This document shows positions 37,935 to 48,016 of a stretch of DNA of 64,000 nt, one piece after another (positions within the stretch are counted from its first letter, which is position 1; every line of letters starts with the position of its first letter). Position numbers and translations under genes: made by a program. Origin of the DNA: Tetranychus cinnabarinus. Lineage: Eukaryota; Arthropoda; Arachnida; Trombidiformes; Tetranychidae. The notes beneath the pieces were generated by a model that saw only the letters and a program-made list of their open reading frames with translations, had not been told where the DNA came from and did no database searches. The DNA is taken from positions 9,176,001-9,240,000 of the forward strand of contig WHVY01000001.1 of NCBI GenBank assembly GCA_022266195.1, given 5' to 3'.

Positions 37935-40900
37935 ATGGTTGAATTAGGAAGCATGTCGGATACCTCATCAACCGGAAACTCACCCACTTCAACAATTGAT
38001 TCAGGTTCAACAACACCCTCCAATGGATCCAACTATTCACCCTCTGGATCACCTTTGTGCCGTCGACGTCCACTTCGTCGGGAAGATACTCAAACTCGTC
38101 TCTTTGGTCCACCAGAGGATAGTCCAAGGCGAGTTCGTAATCATCTTAAGTCGTCTGTTTTCGCTGAAAATGTCGTCGATTCAAGCCCATTAAAGTCGGC
38201 AAAGAAAAAGATAACCAGTAAGTTGAACAAACTTTGACCTTTCAATCCCAAAATCCCATCGACCAAATGTGTTACAAAACATCTTTAACAATAATAGCAA
38301 CAAAAACCAAAACAAAACCCAAAACCAAACCAAACCAAAAGCTTGAAACAAATGAAAGAAAAGGTTAAATAGGAAAAATGTTTCAAATTTACAATTTAAT
38401 TGTATTAATTAGATTGTAATTTACACCTTAAAAAGGTATGGATTAATTTATCATGTTTTTGTTCACCTTTTCTTGAGTTTTCTTAAAATTCCATCATGTA
38501 AACATAACTAAACATGAAATACAATCAAGTGTAGCTGATTAACTTGTAGCTTCAATTTTACCTTTTCCTTTGACCAAATCTGGTTTAATCTGAAAAAGCA
38601 AAAGGAAAACAAAAGGTGAAGATAAATCTTGGATCTGATAAATCTGATGATTCTTACGATGGCTCAATTCTGGGTGGGGTTCGGATGAAATTGTTTAAAG
38701 GGAGATCACTTGGAATGAGTCATTCTCTACTTTTTTCCCATAGATTTGTTCATCTTCCTACTTTTCTTCCTCCCTGTTCCCTCTTTATCCTCCTTCATCA
38801 TCATCTTCATCCTCCTTCCTAGCCTTCTTGATTCAAGTCCATTAAACTTGAGCTGAATTCAGCTCGTGACAAGTTTACCAATTTTTACTTCCTTTTCACT
38901 ACTTGCCTTTGGTATATTTATTCAACTTTGATCATTCAATCTTTTTCCCTGTTCTTTTCCCATGTTACCTGGAAGAAAAAATAATAGAGAAATGAAAACA
39001 GGAAACAAGTTGACAAAGACAAAGAACAGAATTAAAGGTAAATTGATGATAAAGAGAAGCAGAAAGTTATCATTTCCTAGTGATTTATAAATTGTTACAG
39101 ACAACGTAAAGAGACACCAAACAGAGTGAAACAATGCAAGTTATATAAAGTTTCAATATAAAGTTGAAAATTTTTTGTTTCTTCATTGTTTCATTATCCT
39201 TTTTGGGTTTGTTACTTTGACAAACAAATAGCCCAAAAGGATGTGATTAGATGAGATTATACAGTAAGAGAAAAGGAAATGGATCATCTTATCTTCTTCC
39301 TCTTCATCAGCCATCATCCAAGTAACACACATTTAGTCAAGCTGGTCGTCAAGGTAAAAATGAATAGTAAAGGTCCAAAATTGGCCATCTTAAGATGTTA
39401 CTCATGATCAAGAAACAGATGGTTTACAATGACAATAAACCCGTTAAGGTGGGTTAAGCTATTTAAAGGTCAGCCAAAGCTATTGTGAACAAAAACATGT
39501 TTCCTTCATTTTTACCATTCTCTGTCTTCTTGCGTCTTTCGATCCAATCGATATACCTGAGGCGTTGACCCACACACATCCATACACATTAGACACATTG
39601 TGAAGCCAGGGTAACCAGAGGGAGGGAAAGAGACACGAACCATGTATTTATGTGTATTGACAGAAGAAAATAGTTTTCCCAATGAATTTAGTTTCTCTGT
39701 TCAGTGTAACAAACCAGGACTGAAATGAATATAAAAAGTCATTAGCAATGAAAGAGAGGCTTTTTTTTACAATCATTATTTTTTTATCATTATGATTATT
39801 ATTATCAGACTACATATGATGATAAAAAAAGCCTTGTGTTTGTTTGTGCCTTATGCAGTTGCCATTATCAATGTTTTATTTCCTATTTAAACATTGTCAA
39901 CATTAGGCTTTGTATTGTTTGCCTGGCGAGTGTCGCGAAGATGGCGAAGAAACGTTTCAAATTTTTATTCTCATCTTACATGATTGATACAGATTCATTG
40001 ATTAACAATTTGGTGGGATTTATTTTTTTTTTGCTTTTGGCATAACTCCATTGTTCAATGTTACACTTTCACCATCAATTGACATGATTTTTATACTCTA
40101 ATATTATGGATTGTTTCATTTTGTCATTTTAGCCTTTTGTTGTTGTTGTTAGCATTTAAGCGTTTCTCTGCTTGGTTATCGTGTCAAGTGCATTGTTGTA
40201 ACGGTTGACAAGGTAAGGTTCAAAGTGGGAGGTAAAGAAGAGAGGAAAATGATGATGAATGAAGATGATGATCAACTATGCATTGAGAGGTGAAATTTGA
40301 AAAAGCTATTTTTAAGAGGCAAAAAGATGAGCTCAAATGTTTGCCATGCTTGATAACTTCCGTTCAGTTTGGCCTTTTTCCCCATTTAGACCATCTTTTT
40401 TTTATCGTCTTTTTACCATCTTTTCATCTTGTCTCACAGTCATCAGGTTCGAAGGGGTTTTGCCTCGATTTGTCCCAATATTGACCTTGTAACGGAATAA
40501 TGCTAATGACAATAGTTAACCTCTAATGTTTTCACTTGCTTAAGAGCCTTTGATACTTTGATATTGTTGATGGTGATGAAGATGATAATGATGATAATAG
40601 TAATGATGTTGTTAGGTTAATCAGACGCATCAGCTAACCCGTTAACAAAAAAAACAAACGACGTAAAAAATAGTGTCTGGCGTAAATAAAGGATTGCCTG
40701 TTGAAACGTGTTTATGGTAACTCGTTTTTTACTTTGTTGGTTGGTCTTGTTGTTGCTTGAAAAACCATCAACTAAATTGTATATATTATTATGATTAGTA
40801 TTATTATTTAGCCTGAATAAGGAGGAATAAATAAATTAGAAAAGATTTGATGAATGAAGGAAGGAAAGATGAAGATGAGTGAAATAACAGTTACCCTGAC

Positions 40901-41365
40901 CTCGAACTGGGAATCAAGAGTAGGACAATATTTCAAGTTAATCATTGTGTTGGTTAATCCGTTTCCAGGATTCCCTTTTATATTGTTCATTACAATTGTC
41001 TAAAATTAAAGATTCAACATTTTTCTTGCTGCTCTTTATCATCATCTGTTGAAAAGGGTTTTACATTTGGAAGGGCAAAGGAACAAATGTAAAGAGTTTT
41101 GTTTTGTTGGTTCATTTGTTGACTTTAATTGTTGCAGGTTTGGATATTATTTTGCCATTTATTAATCATTTTTACCCTTTCACTTACAGTTATCCGTCGT
41201 AATCCGATCACAGGAGAGGTTTTTGATGATATTTACAGCGATCGAGTGGCTAAAGTAACTGGATATGATGTTATTCGTGGTGAGAATCGATCACTCTCTT
41301 TACCCAATACACCAGTTCGAACCCGTCAACCACCGGGCGGTAAATCATCTGGAATCTTTTCCTAA
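37935..41365 (+). CDS. Jupiter: Jupiter/HN1-like microtubule-associated protein
   Basis: Two coding exons, 37935-38217 and 41190-41365, separated by a 2972-bp GT-AG intron (donor GTAAGT, acceptor TTACAG). They join in phase 1 to give 152 residues. The first exon is Ser/Thr/Pro-rich (SDTSSTGNSPTSTIDSG, SNYSPSGSP), then DTQTRLFGPPEDSPRRVRNH and LKSSVF. This resembles the SRLFG.P....P.KNHMKSS block of Drosophila Jupiter and the IFG.PE of vertebrate HN1/JPT. The second exon gives RRNPITGEVFDD and ends RQPPGGKSSGIFS, like the PPGG(K)SS motif of HN1 proteins. Such proteins are small, disordered and bind microtubules. The frame stays open upstream of the ATG, so an extra 5' coding exon with another PPGG motif is possible. 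The family call is from motif resemblance and is fairly, not fully, certain. Confidence 0.7.
38218..41189 (+). other. Long intron of the Jupiter-like gene
   Basis: 2972 bp between GTAAGT and TTACAG. The contents are AT-rich and low complexity. Short frames at 38616-38822, 39836-40045 and 40290-40484 have no motif. No nested gene or mobile element was recognised. Confidence 0.6.
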
Positions 41366-42361
41366 ACAATTTCATCCTAACAATCATGAATAACAATTAC
41401 AACAACTACAACATCAATGAAACATCAATTTATTATACAATTTGATTGGATGCTGAACATTTTGCAAATGGTTTTACATGTTCAACCCAAATGACATGAT
41501 AAGAGTCAAATTATACAATTTATTCAGCAAATATTATTAATCTTATTACTTCTATTATTATTACTATTATTATGATTATAAGAAATAGTATTTGACCATT
41601 TTATAAGAGTTGATTTACCATCTCAAACAATTTAATTCAACAATCAACTTTGTAAGACTTATGGATACAACAAACTCTCTTCAAGACTTTGGAGTCTTTT
41701 TACACTAATTTTCATCCTTTCTTCTTCTTCTTCTTCTCTTTCTTTTTTGTCTCTCTTTTCTTCCACCGAACCTTTCTCCTTCTCATTGACTTGTCTTGAT
41801 TATAACTATTTGAATTTTGAAAGATAAATTTCATTAACAATCAAAAATCAACAACAATCTTTAATATGATTTATCAACCTTGTTTGACTTTTTTTTCATG
41901 TGTAGATAGATACTGAATGATACAATTTTGTGTTTGATAGTTTGATTATAAGAATATAAATTGCTTCTTGATGCTGCTTGCTCTGCTGATTATCGTGCGT
42001 ATAATTAAAATATGGATGAAGGTAATAACGCAATTCAATGATTAATTGAGATTCTTAAAATTACAATGGTGACAACTCAATTTGACTCGTTTCTTTTTTC
42101 CTCGTCATCTTTTAATCGAGCAAACAAAACAATTTTCTTTATTTGATTCTCTTTATTATTGATTATTATTACGCCCGTCTTTGACTGGTTTTATACTTTT
42201 ATATTGTCCAGCTAATTAAATTGCTAAACAAAAAATTAATTAACTAAAATAAAGAGATGCCATCAATGATTTCTCTAACTTTAATCCTTTCTTCAAGTTG
42301 TACATTTTAATAAACAAACTGGATGGATGAAGTTATGTTGAATTGTTGTGTTGATTGACAA
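41366..42361. other. Convergent 3' spacer between the Jupiter-like and ABC transporter genes
   Basis: About 1 kb of AT-rich DNA between two converging genes, expected to hold both 3' UTRs. Low-complexity ATT and TTC runs are present (about 41550-41575 and 41720-41740). No coding signal was seen. Confidence 0.55.
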
Positions 42362-44845
42362 TCAATTGTTTTGAAATTTGAATGATAAGGTTCCAAGAGT
42401 TAACCAAATACCAATCCAAGCCAAAGATATTAAATAGCCCATGAGTACATTCATCTGAGTTGCTGGTAGGCCACGAACAAGAATACTTCTTAATGATTCA
42501 CCGGCAGCAGTTGTTGGCTGAATTATGCTGACCCAGCGAATGTAATAAGGTAAGGTATCAAAGGCCCACATAACTCCTGAAATGATGAAAGTAAATAACA
42601 GGACTGCATTGGCAATGATGGCACAGGTAAAGATGGAAGGCAATACAGCAGAGAGGAAAACTCCTAAAGCCATTCCGGAAAGTATTTGGATTAGGAGAAG
42701 TAAAACTGCGGCAATGAATGACCCACGACAGGGGATACCAAACAATGTTACTGAAAGGGTTAGTAAAATGATGACTGGAAGTATAAGGAAAACAAATCGA
42801 ACAATCAGTTGGCCAAGAATTATTTGGAATCGACCTAAACCTGAGGCATAATTACGGTCTAGGGTTTTGTCTTGTTTCTCTATTAGTAGGGTAAATGCGG
42901 TAAGAGCAAATCCAATGGAGTAAACTATAACAATCATTAGACCAGGAGCTGCGAAATCACGAACACCAAAAAAGTCGGATTTTGCAAATGAGCCAAATAC
43001 TGTTGTTCCAAGAGTTATCGGTAAATCAGCTAATTTTGGATTAGGTAGTGTTGGTTTGATTGTATCGAGAAAGCTAAAGCTCAAGGCACCGGTAACCAAT
43101 CGTGTTAATACTAAAGAAGTTAAATCGCCTCGAATCTCTATTTGGGAAACATTAAGATCGACTTCGTAACCATTAAGGTCTGTTTCTTGAAAGGTAAGAC
43201 GAGAAAGTAGAGCGTCAGAGAATCCTTGTTTGATTCTAATAAAACCCCAGATAGAGCCAGATTCAGCATCATCTAAAGCTTGAGTATAATCGGTGTATAT
43301 TTTTTTGTTAAACATGTAACTATTTATTGAATTGAGAAAAGCGGTACTCAAACACGGCTCAGTACTATTGTGAATCATTTGGGGTTGAGGTGAGATATGC
43401 TCATGTTTATGATTTCGATGCCTATGTAGGTTAGTATTGTGATAATGATGTGGTTGATGATGAGTAAATTGTTCACAAACTTCATGGTTGAGTAAACCAA
43501 TAGATATTCCATTAGGAGTGCCTCCAATGCAAACACAAAAAATCAACAAAATCATGATAGGAAGAACAAAAGATGCCATTAAAGTTTCAGGTTGACGCAT
43601 AACTTGTAGATTATATTTAGTTAAGATTGCTGTAAACTGCATCCACCATGCTTTTGAATCAGAGATATTGTTTGGCCTAATCCAAGGGGCAGATAAGGAT
43701 GTTACAGTTGCTTGAGAGCCTAAGGGTCGTGAAGAATTCATAGAACAACATTGAATTAAGTTTGATTGGTTATTGGTATGAATGTTTCCGCCAGAACCAG
43801 AAAGTGAAGTGCGCTTATGAATGTAACATAGACGATGAAAAACAGCTTCCAATGTGTTCACTCCATATCTATTCATAAATCTTATTGGATTATTTTCAGC
43901 AATAATAGCTCCTTTACGCATGAAACCTACAACATCAGCTTTCCTCGTTTCTTCAATATAGTGTGTAGTTACAATGATAGTTGTCCCCTTCATTCTTGTT
44001 GCATTGACCAATTGACGCCATATCCTTGATCGCAGAATTGGATCAACACCGACTGTGGGCTCATCTAAAATCATCAGACGTGGATTGTGAAGAATAGTAG
44101 CCCCAAATGAAACTCTCCTCTGTTGACCTCCACTTAAGTTAGAGATTAACTGATCAGCATCAGGTAAGTCTAGTAAAGAAATGAGAGAGTTTACTTTTTC
44201 CTGTATTTCTTGGTCTGATAAAAAGTTAACTCGTCCAAAATAGGTCCACGTTTCCCTTATAGTTAAATCACGGGAGAGAGCCGCCTCTTGAGGCATGTAA
44301 CCTACTCCTGGTCCAGGTACACCACTTTCTCGAGTACCTGTCGGGTAGTTAAAGATGGAAATATTGCCCGAATCATAGACTTTCAGACCCATAAGACACT
44401 TAAGTAAAGTCGTTTTACCGCAACCTGATGGACCCAGAAGACCATAGATACAGCCTTTGGGAACCGTCATGGTTACATTGTTAAGAACAAATTCAATGGC
44501 ACCAGAATGACCATAAGTCACATTGAGGTTTTGTATTCGAATGGCAGGTCGAGTTGTTGTAATACGGTTGGATGAATGATTTACTTGGATTGATGGTGGA
44601 ACTGATAATTGCGCTGATGATGGTGATGGTGTTGCTGGTTGTGATGAAAAATTTGTTGTAATTGTTTCTGGTGAGGACAAAGAGGTGCATCCAATGGATG
44701 GTTGTTGAATAACACTGCTTTCATCTTTAGAACTGACAGTAACGGTAGAAGTATCGGATTTTGATGTTAAACTGTTAGGGTCAACGGTAATTTGTGATAA
44801 TTTAAGTTCACTAAGTTGATGGTCATTATTAACAATCGATTCCAT
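42362..44845 (-). CDS. ABC half transporter, subfamily H (ABCG-like), with a His-rich external loop
   Basis: Single exon of 827 residues, an ATP-binding domain followed by a membrane domain. The start is fixed by an in-frame TAA immediately before the ATG. Residues 1-100 are a Ser/Thr-rich disordered lead. The nucleotide-binding domain shows Walker A GPSGCGKTT (138-146), Q-loop Gln186 in GYMPQE, signature LSGGQQRR (237-244), Walker B LMILDEP (257-263) and H-loop His295 in TTHYIEE, so it should be catalytically competent. The membrane domain starts near 424 and ends with a run of hydrophobic segments (about 640-820). This order and sequence style fit the arthropod ABCH subfamily, which is expanded in spider mites. 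Insect members such as snustorr act in cuticle lipid-barrier formation. The substrate of this copy is unknown. The loop after the first membrane helix carries ten His between residues 462 and 483. Confidence 0.92.
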   Translation of the reverse strand: MESIVNNDHQLSELKLSQITVDPNSLTSKSDTSTVTVSSKDESSVIQQPSIGCTSLSSPETITTNFSSQPATPSPSSAQLSVPPSIQVNHSSNRITTTRPAIRIQNLNVTYGHSGAIEFVLNNVTMTVPKGCIYGLLGPSGCGKTTLLKCLMGLKVYDSGNISIFNYPTGTRESGVPGPGVGYMPQEAALSRDLTIRETWTYFGRVNFLSDQEIQEKVNSLISLLDLPDADQLISNLSGGQQRRVSFGATILHNPRLMILDEPTVGVDPILRSRIWRQLVNATRMKGTTIIVTTHYIEETRKADVVGFMRKGAIIAENNPIRFMNRYGVNTLEAVFHRLCYIHKRTSLSGSGGNIHTNNQSNLIQCCSMNSSRPLGSQATVTSLSAPWIRPNNISDSKAWWMQFTAILTKYNLQVMRQPETLMASFVLPIMILLIFCVCIGGTPNGISIGLLNHEVCEQFTHHQPHHYHNTNLHRHRNHKHEHISPQPQMIHNSTEPCLSTAFLNSINSYMFNKKIYTDYTQALDDAESGSIWGFIRIKQGFSDALLSRLTFQETDLNGYEVDLNVSQIEIRGDLTSLVLTRLVTGALSFSFLDTIKPTLPNPKLADLPITLGTTVFGSFAKSDFFGVRDFAAPGLMIVIVYSIGFALTAFTLLIEKQDKTLDRNYASGLGRFQIILGQLIVRFVFLILPVIILLTLSVTLFGIPCRGSFIAAVLLLLIQILSGMALGVFLSAVLPSIFTCAIIANAVLLFTFIISGVMWAFDTLPYYIRWVSIIQPTTAAGESLRSILVRGLPATQMNVLMGYLISLAWIGIWLTLGTLSFKFQNN

Positions 44846-46255
44846 TTAAAGCTGTTTTCAATGTTGGACAATTTTAAATACAATCCAGTGAATACAAAGA
44901 AATCTAGTAGCCAATGGTACACGTTTAACAAGACTAAAGCAAGGAAAAGTTTATTTCTTTCACTTTTTAGATATTGACTATGGTTTTGAGGATAATATTG
45001 ATGACGATGATGATGATAATGATGGAGTTGGTGTTGGTCAGGATGATGATGAAATTGGTGGTTAAATTGTTGTTTACTGTGATCTCTTGAAAATATTATT
45101 ATTAACTCAATTTGTTCTAAAAGTTGAATTGTTTCCCTGTCAATCGAGTTACAATGAAAATCCATTCTCAGGGTCACATAAGAAAATCCCTCTTTTTTAA
45201 CTTGTTTATACTTGACCGATCGATCTTGATGATGACCAATAAATAACTTTAACGTTGATAATGAACACAACTTCAATAAGGAAATAAACTTTTGACCAAA
45301 AAAAAAAGATGGCCAATTATAAATTCAAAACAAAAAACAAAAAAAGTAAACAAAAATTGTTATTAAAAAAAACATGGAGTCAACAGACATCTTTACAAGT
45401 TGAAAGCGCGAGAAAGCTTAAGACAAAGAGAAAAGCAAACCGTCGGTTTACAGTTAACCTGTTAGTCATAACTAGATAAGAAGAAAAAATATTTTTCTTT
45501 TTTCCTTCGTCTTCAAACCTTAAACTGTGATTGTTATCAACATTATCATAAGCTTTACCATTTAATTTGAAATATTAATCATTACCCGTCAACTTTTTTT
45601 TCAGTGAATAGTTTCCCTGTAAATCAAAAATCAAAGAGATTCCTTTTCACTTGAATGGTCTCGGCGTTGTTTCTTAATCATGCACATCTAAAATCTCTGG
45701 TTTCCCAGCTTTTTGGTGAGTTATTTTTCGTCTTTATGTAATCAAATCATCAGCCATTTTTGAGGGTCATCCAGGAGATTTACCGACAAACAGTGAAAAA
45801 ACAACGAATACTGAAAATTTTTGCAACACCAACATTCAATCAGAAAAAACCGGTTATTGTATCAAAAGACATTATTGATTCACATTTTATCCAAATCCTT
45901 TTTGTCATCTTATTTCCATTTTCTTGTTGTTTCTCATTTCTTACCAACTCTTCAACTCTATGTAATTTATTAGCCAAAATCATTATTTGTTGCATTCATC
46001 TCACAACACCAGCTGATTTACCTGTGATTCAGGACAATTTTGACTGGCAAACCTTCGTGATTCAAGGACAGTGATTACCAGATTGGCCATCATAACTATA
46101 CATGAATGACTTGTGTTATTGTATTAAATATGGTAATCTTCAGTCTATTCTGGTCAACAATTGTGTGAAAGAGTTTTGATTATCCATTAATTATTGAGGA
46201 ATTTCAATCCATAATTTCGCTGTTGCTTTATTTACATCATTACATTGTAACAATC
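44846..46255. other. Spacer upstream of the ABC transporter
   Basis: Expected to hold the leader and promoter of the minus-strand transporter. A 169-codon minus-strand frame (44767-45276) overlaps the transporter start in another frame and owes its His/Gln-rich middle to an ATG/GTG-type repeat, so it is not called. A 104-codon plus-strand frame at 45760-46074 has no motif. Otherwise AT-rich. Confidence 0.45.
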
Positions 46256-46527
46256 TGCAACAAAATTAATTAATTCAGAAAAAAATGAAATCAAACAATC
46301 GAATATTGAAGTTAATTTGTGCAATATCATGCTGATCAATTAGCAAAAGTAACGAGAGCAAAGGCTTTAGAAATGATTCAGCAGAAATATTCAATATAAA
46401 AGGGTAGAAAAATTTGTAAGAGAGAGAGAGAGTTGACACAAAGATGTAATCTCTTTCTGTTATTGAGTTTTATCATTCAAAAAATTAAAAGTCCAATCTT
46501 ATATTAAATTGTTTAAAATTCTTTACA
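46256..46527 (+). repeat. 5' LTR
   Basis: 272 bp, TG...CA ends, with TATAAAAG at 46395-46402 as a probable core promoter and a short (GA) run about 25 bp further on. It appears identical to the repeat at 47741-48012. Confidence 0.92.
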
Positions 46528-46534
46528 GAATTTT

Positions 46535-46552
46535 TGGGGGGTCGTCCGGGAT
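46535..46552 (+). other. Primer-binding site resembling the tRNA-Pro type
   Basis: TGGGGGGTCGTCCGGGAT starts 7 bases after the 5' LTR. It differs at one base from the well-known proline-tRNA primer-binding site of murine gammaretroviruses, so priming of reverse transcription by a tRNA-Pro is likely. An exact match to this organism's own tRNA-Pro 3' end is expected but not checked. Confidence 0.8.
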
Positions 46553-47740
46553 GGAAAAACCAAAGTGTTTCTCCTTTTGTTTCCCTTTTAAGTTTTTGTT
46601 TTGTGATTTATCTTCATCTTTAACTATTCCTCAGTTACATTTGTAATCCTAATTTCTTGCCATTCAGTTATTTCAACAATCTAAAATTGTTGCAATTATA
46701 AGTATTAATAATAGTGCTCTAGTTGTGAATAAGCAACGTTAACAACCAATGTGTGATGATTTTGTGGTCTACAGTCTATTATTTCCCGTCCACATTATGT
46801 GACTCTCTCGATAACTTTTCATTTTATATTTCATACAATAGTCTTTGGGTTTTTATTCCATGATAAGGTCGAAAAATTTCCACCATTTCAATTTCGTTAC
46901 TTTATTTGCTGATGATCCTAAGTTTTTTAATTTCAGTGTTTTACTAATAACAAGTGTGCAAATTCAGAATTTAGTAAACTCAAACAAATCAAATTGGGAA
47001 AATCATCATTATGATAAAATATATATATTCAAATTATAATTACTAAGAATCAAATCAATTCGAAATCAAGTTGCTAAAATTATGAAAAATTTAAAAATAT
47101 AAATTGAAACAAGTTAAACAAAAGTGAAAATTACAAAATTAAAACTAAGATGATGCAATTTGATAAATCAATTGGATAAAAGATCGTCTTTTGTCAATAC
47201 AATAATGAATTACAATGGATGAAATGTCTAATTATAAAATACTAAATAATAAATATGATTTGATTTACTTAAGAATTTTGCTCACAAAAAGAGGTAATAA
47301 AACCTTATTAGTGAACAAACTAAATTTGAATGCTAATTTGATAAAAGATATCGAATGAAATTATTTGATGTTGAAAATTTCCAATAAGATTGAAACTTTG
47401 TTAAATTGTTGCGATTGTCCAAATTTTTTTTCAATACGATTCTGAAAATGTGAAAAACTGTTCATCAACATGGAATCAGAAGCAAATATCGAGGATTGAT
47501 TGCAAATAAAATGCCCAATGACTGATTCTTGATATATATCAACTAACTATTCACTTAATTTAATAATGAAGATTCGATCCAATGACGGAGATAGTCAAAA
47601 AGAAATTTCTCTAGGTATTCTTTGGTGGAGGTTAAAAAATAAATATTACAATAAATATCCAATGACGGATAGCAAAATATATAAATCTTAAGATTATAAT
47701 GAAAGCGAGGACGTTTCATCTTTTGGTGCCCGCGGAGAAC
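46553..47740 (+). other. Internal region of the LTR element
   Basis: About 1.2 kb, AT-rich. Only short frames are present, such as a 42-codon plus-strand frame at about 47567-47695 (MKIRSNDGDSQKEISLGILW...). There is no recognisable gag, protease, reverse transcriptase or integrase motif. Confidence 0.6.
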
Positions 47741-48012
47741 TGCAACAAAATTAATTAATTCAGAAAAAAATGAAATCAAACAATCGAATATTGAAGTTAA
47801 TTTGTGCAATATCATGCTGATCAATTAGCAAAAGTAACGAGAGCAAAGGCTTTAGAAATGATTCAGCAGAAATATTCAATATAAAAGGGTAGAAAAATTT
47901 GTAAGAGAGAGAGAGAGTTGACACAAAGATGTAATCTCTTTCTGTTATTGAGTTTTATCATTCAAAAAATTAAAAGTCCAATCTTATATTAAATTGTTTA
48001 AAATTCTTTACA
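47741..48012 (+). repeat. 3' LTR
   Basis: 272 bp copy of the 5' LTR, followed by the AATC duplication at 48013-48016. Confidence 0.92.
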
Positions 48013-48016
48013 AATC

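Larger units (their letters stand above)
46256..48012 (+). mobile_element. Short non-autonomous LTR retrotransposon (TRIM/LARD-like)
   Basis: Two 272-bp direct repeats, 46256-46527 and 47741-48012, begin TGCAACAAAA and end TTTACA, giving canonical TG...CA ends. I saw no difference between them when reading them in parallel. AATC flanks the element on both sides (46252-46255 and 48013-48016), a 4-bp target-site duplication. A primer-binding-like site follows the 5' LTR. The interior is about 1.2 kb and has no gag or pol. The orientation is set by the primer-binding site and by TATAAAAG in each LTR (46395-46402; 47880-47887). It must have been moved by proteins from a related full element. The upstream edge of the 3' LTR reads GCGGAGAAC, a weak polypurine tract. 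Confidence 0.9.

Noticed and set aside
42582..42851. 89-codon plus-strand frame
   Set aside because: Antisense shadow of the ABC transporter membrane domain.
44767..45276. 169-codon minus-strand frame, His/Gln-rich
   Set aside because: It overlaps the start of the ABC transporter in another frame, and its His-rich centre comes from an ATG/GTG-type simple repeat. No domain was seen.
45760..46074. 104-codon plus-strand frame with a hydrophobic middle
   Set aside because: No motif, no splice or promoter context, and AT-driven hydrophobic residues. Could be chance.
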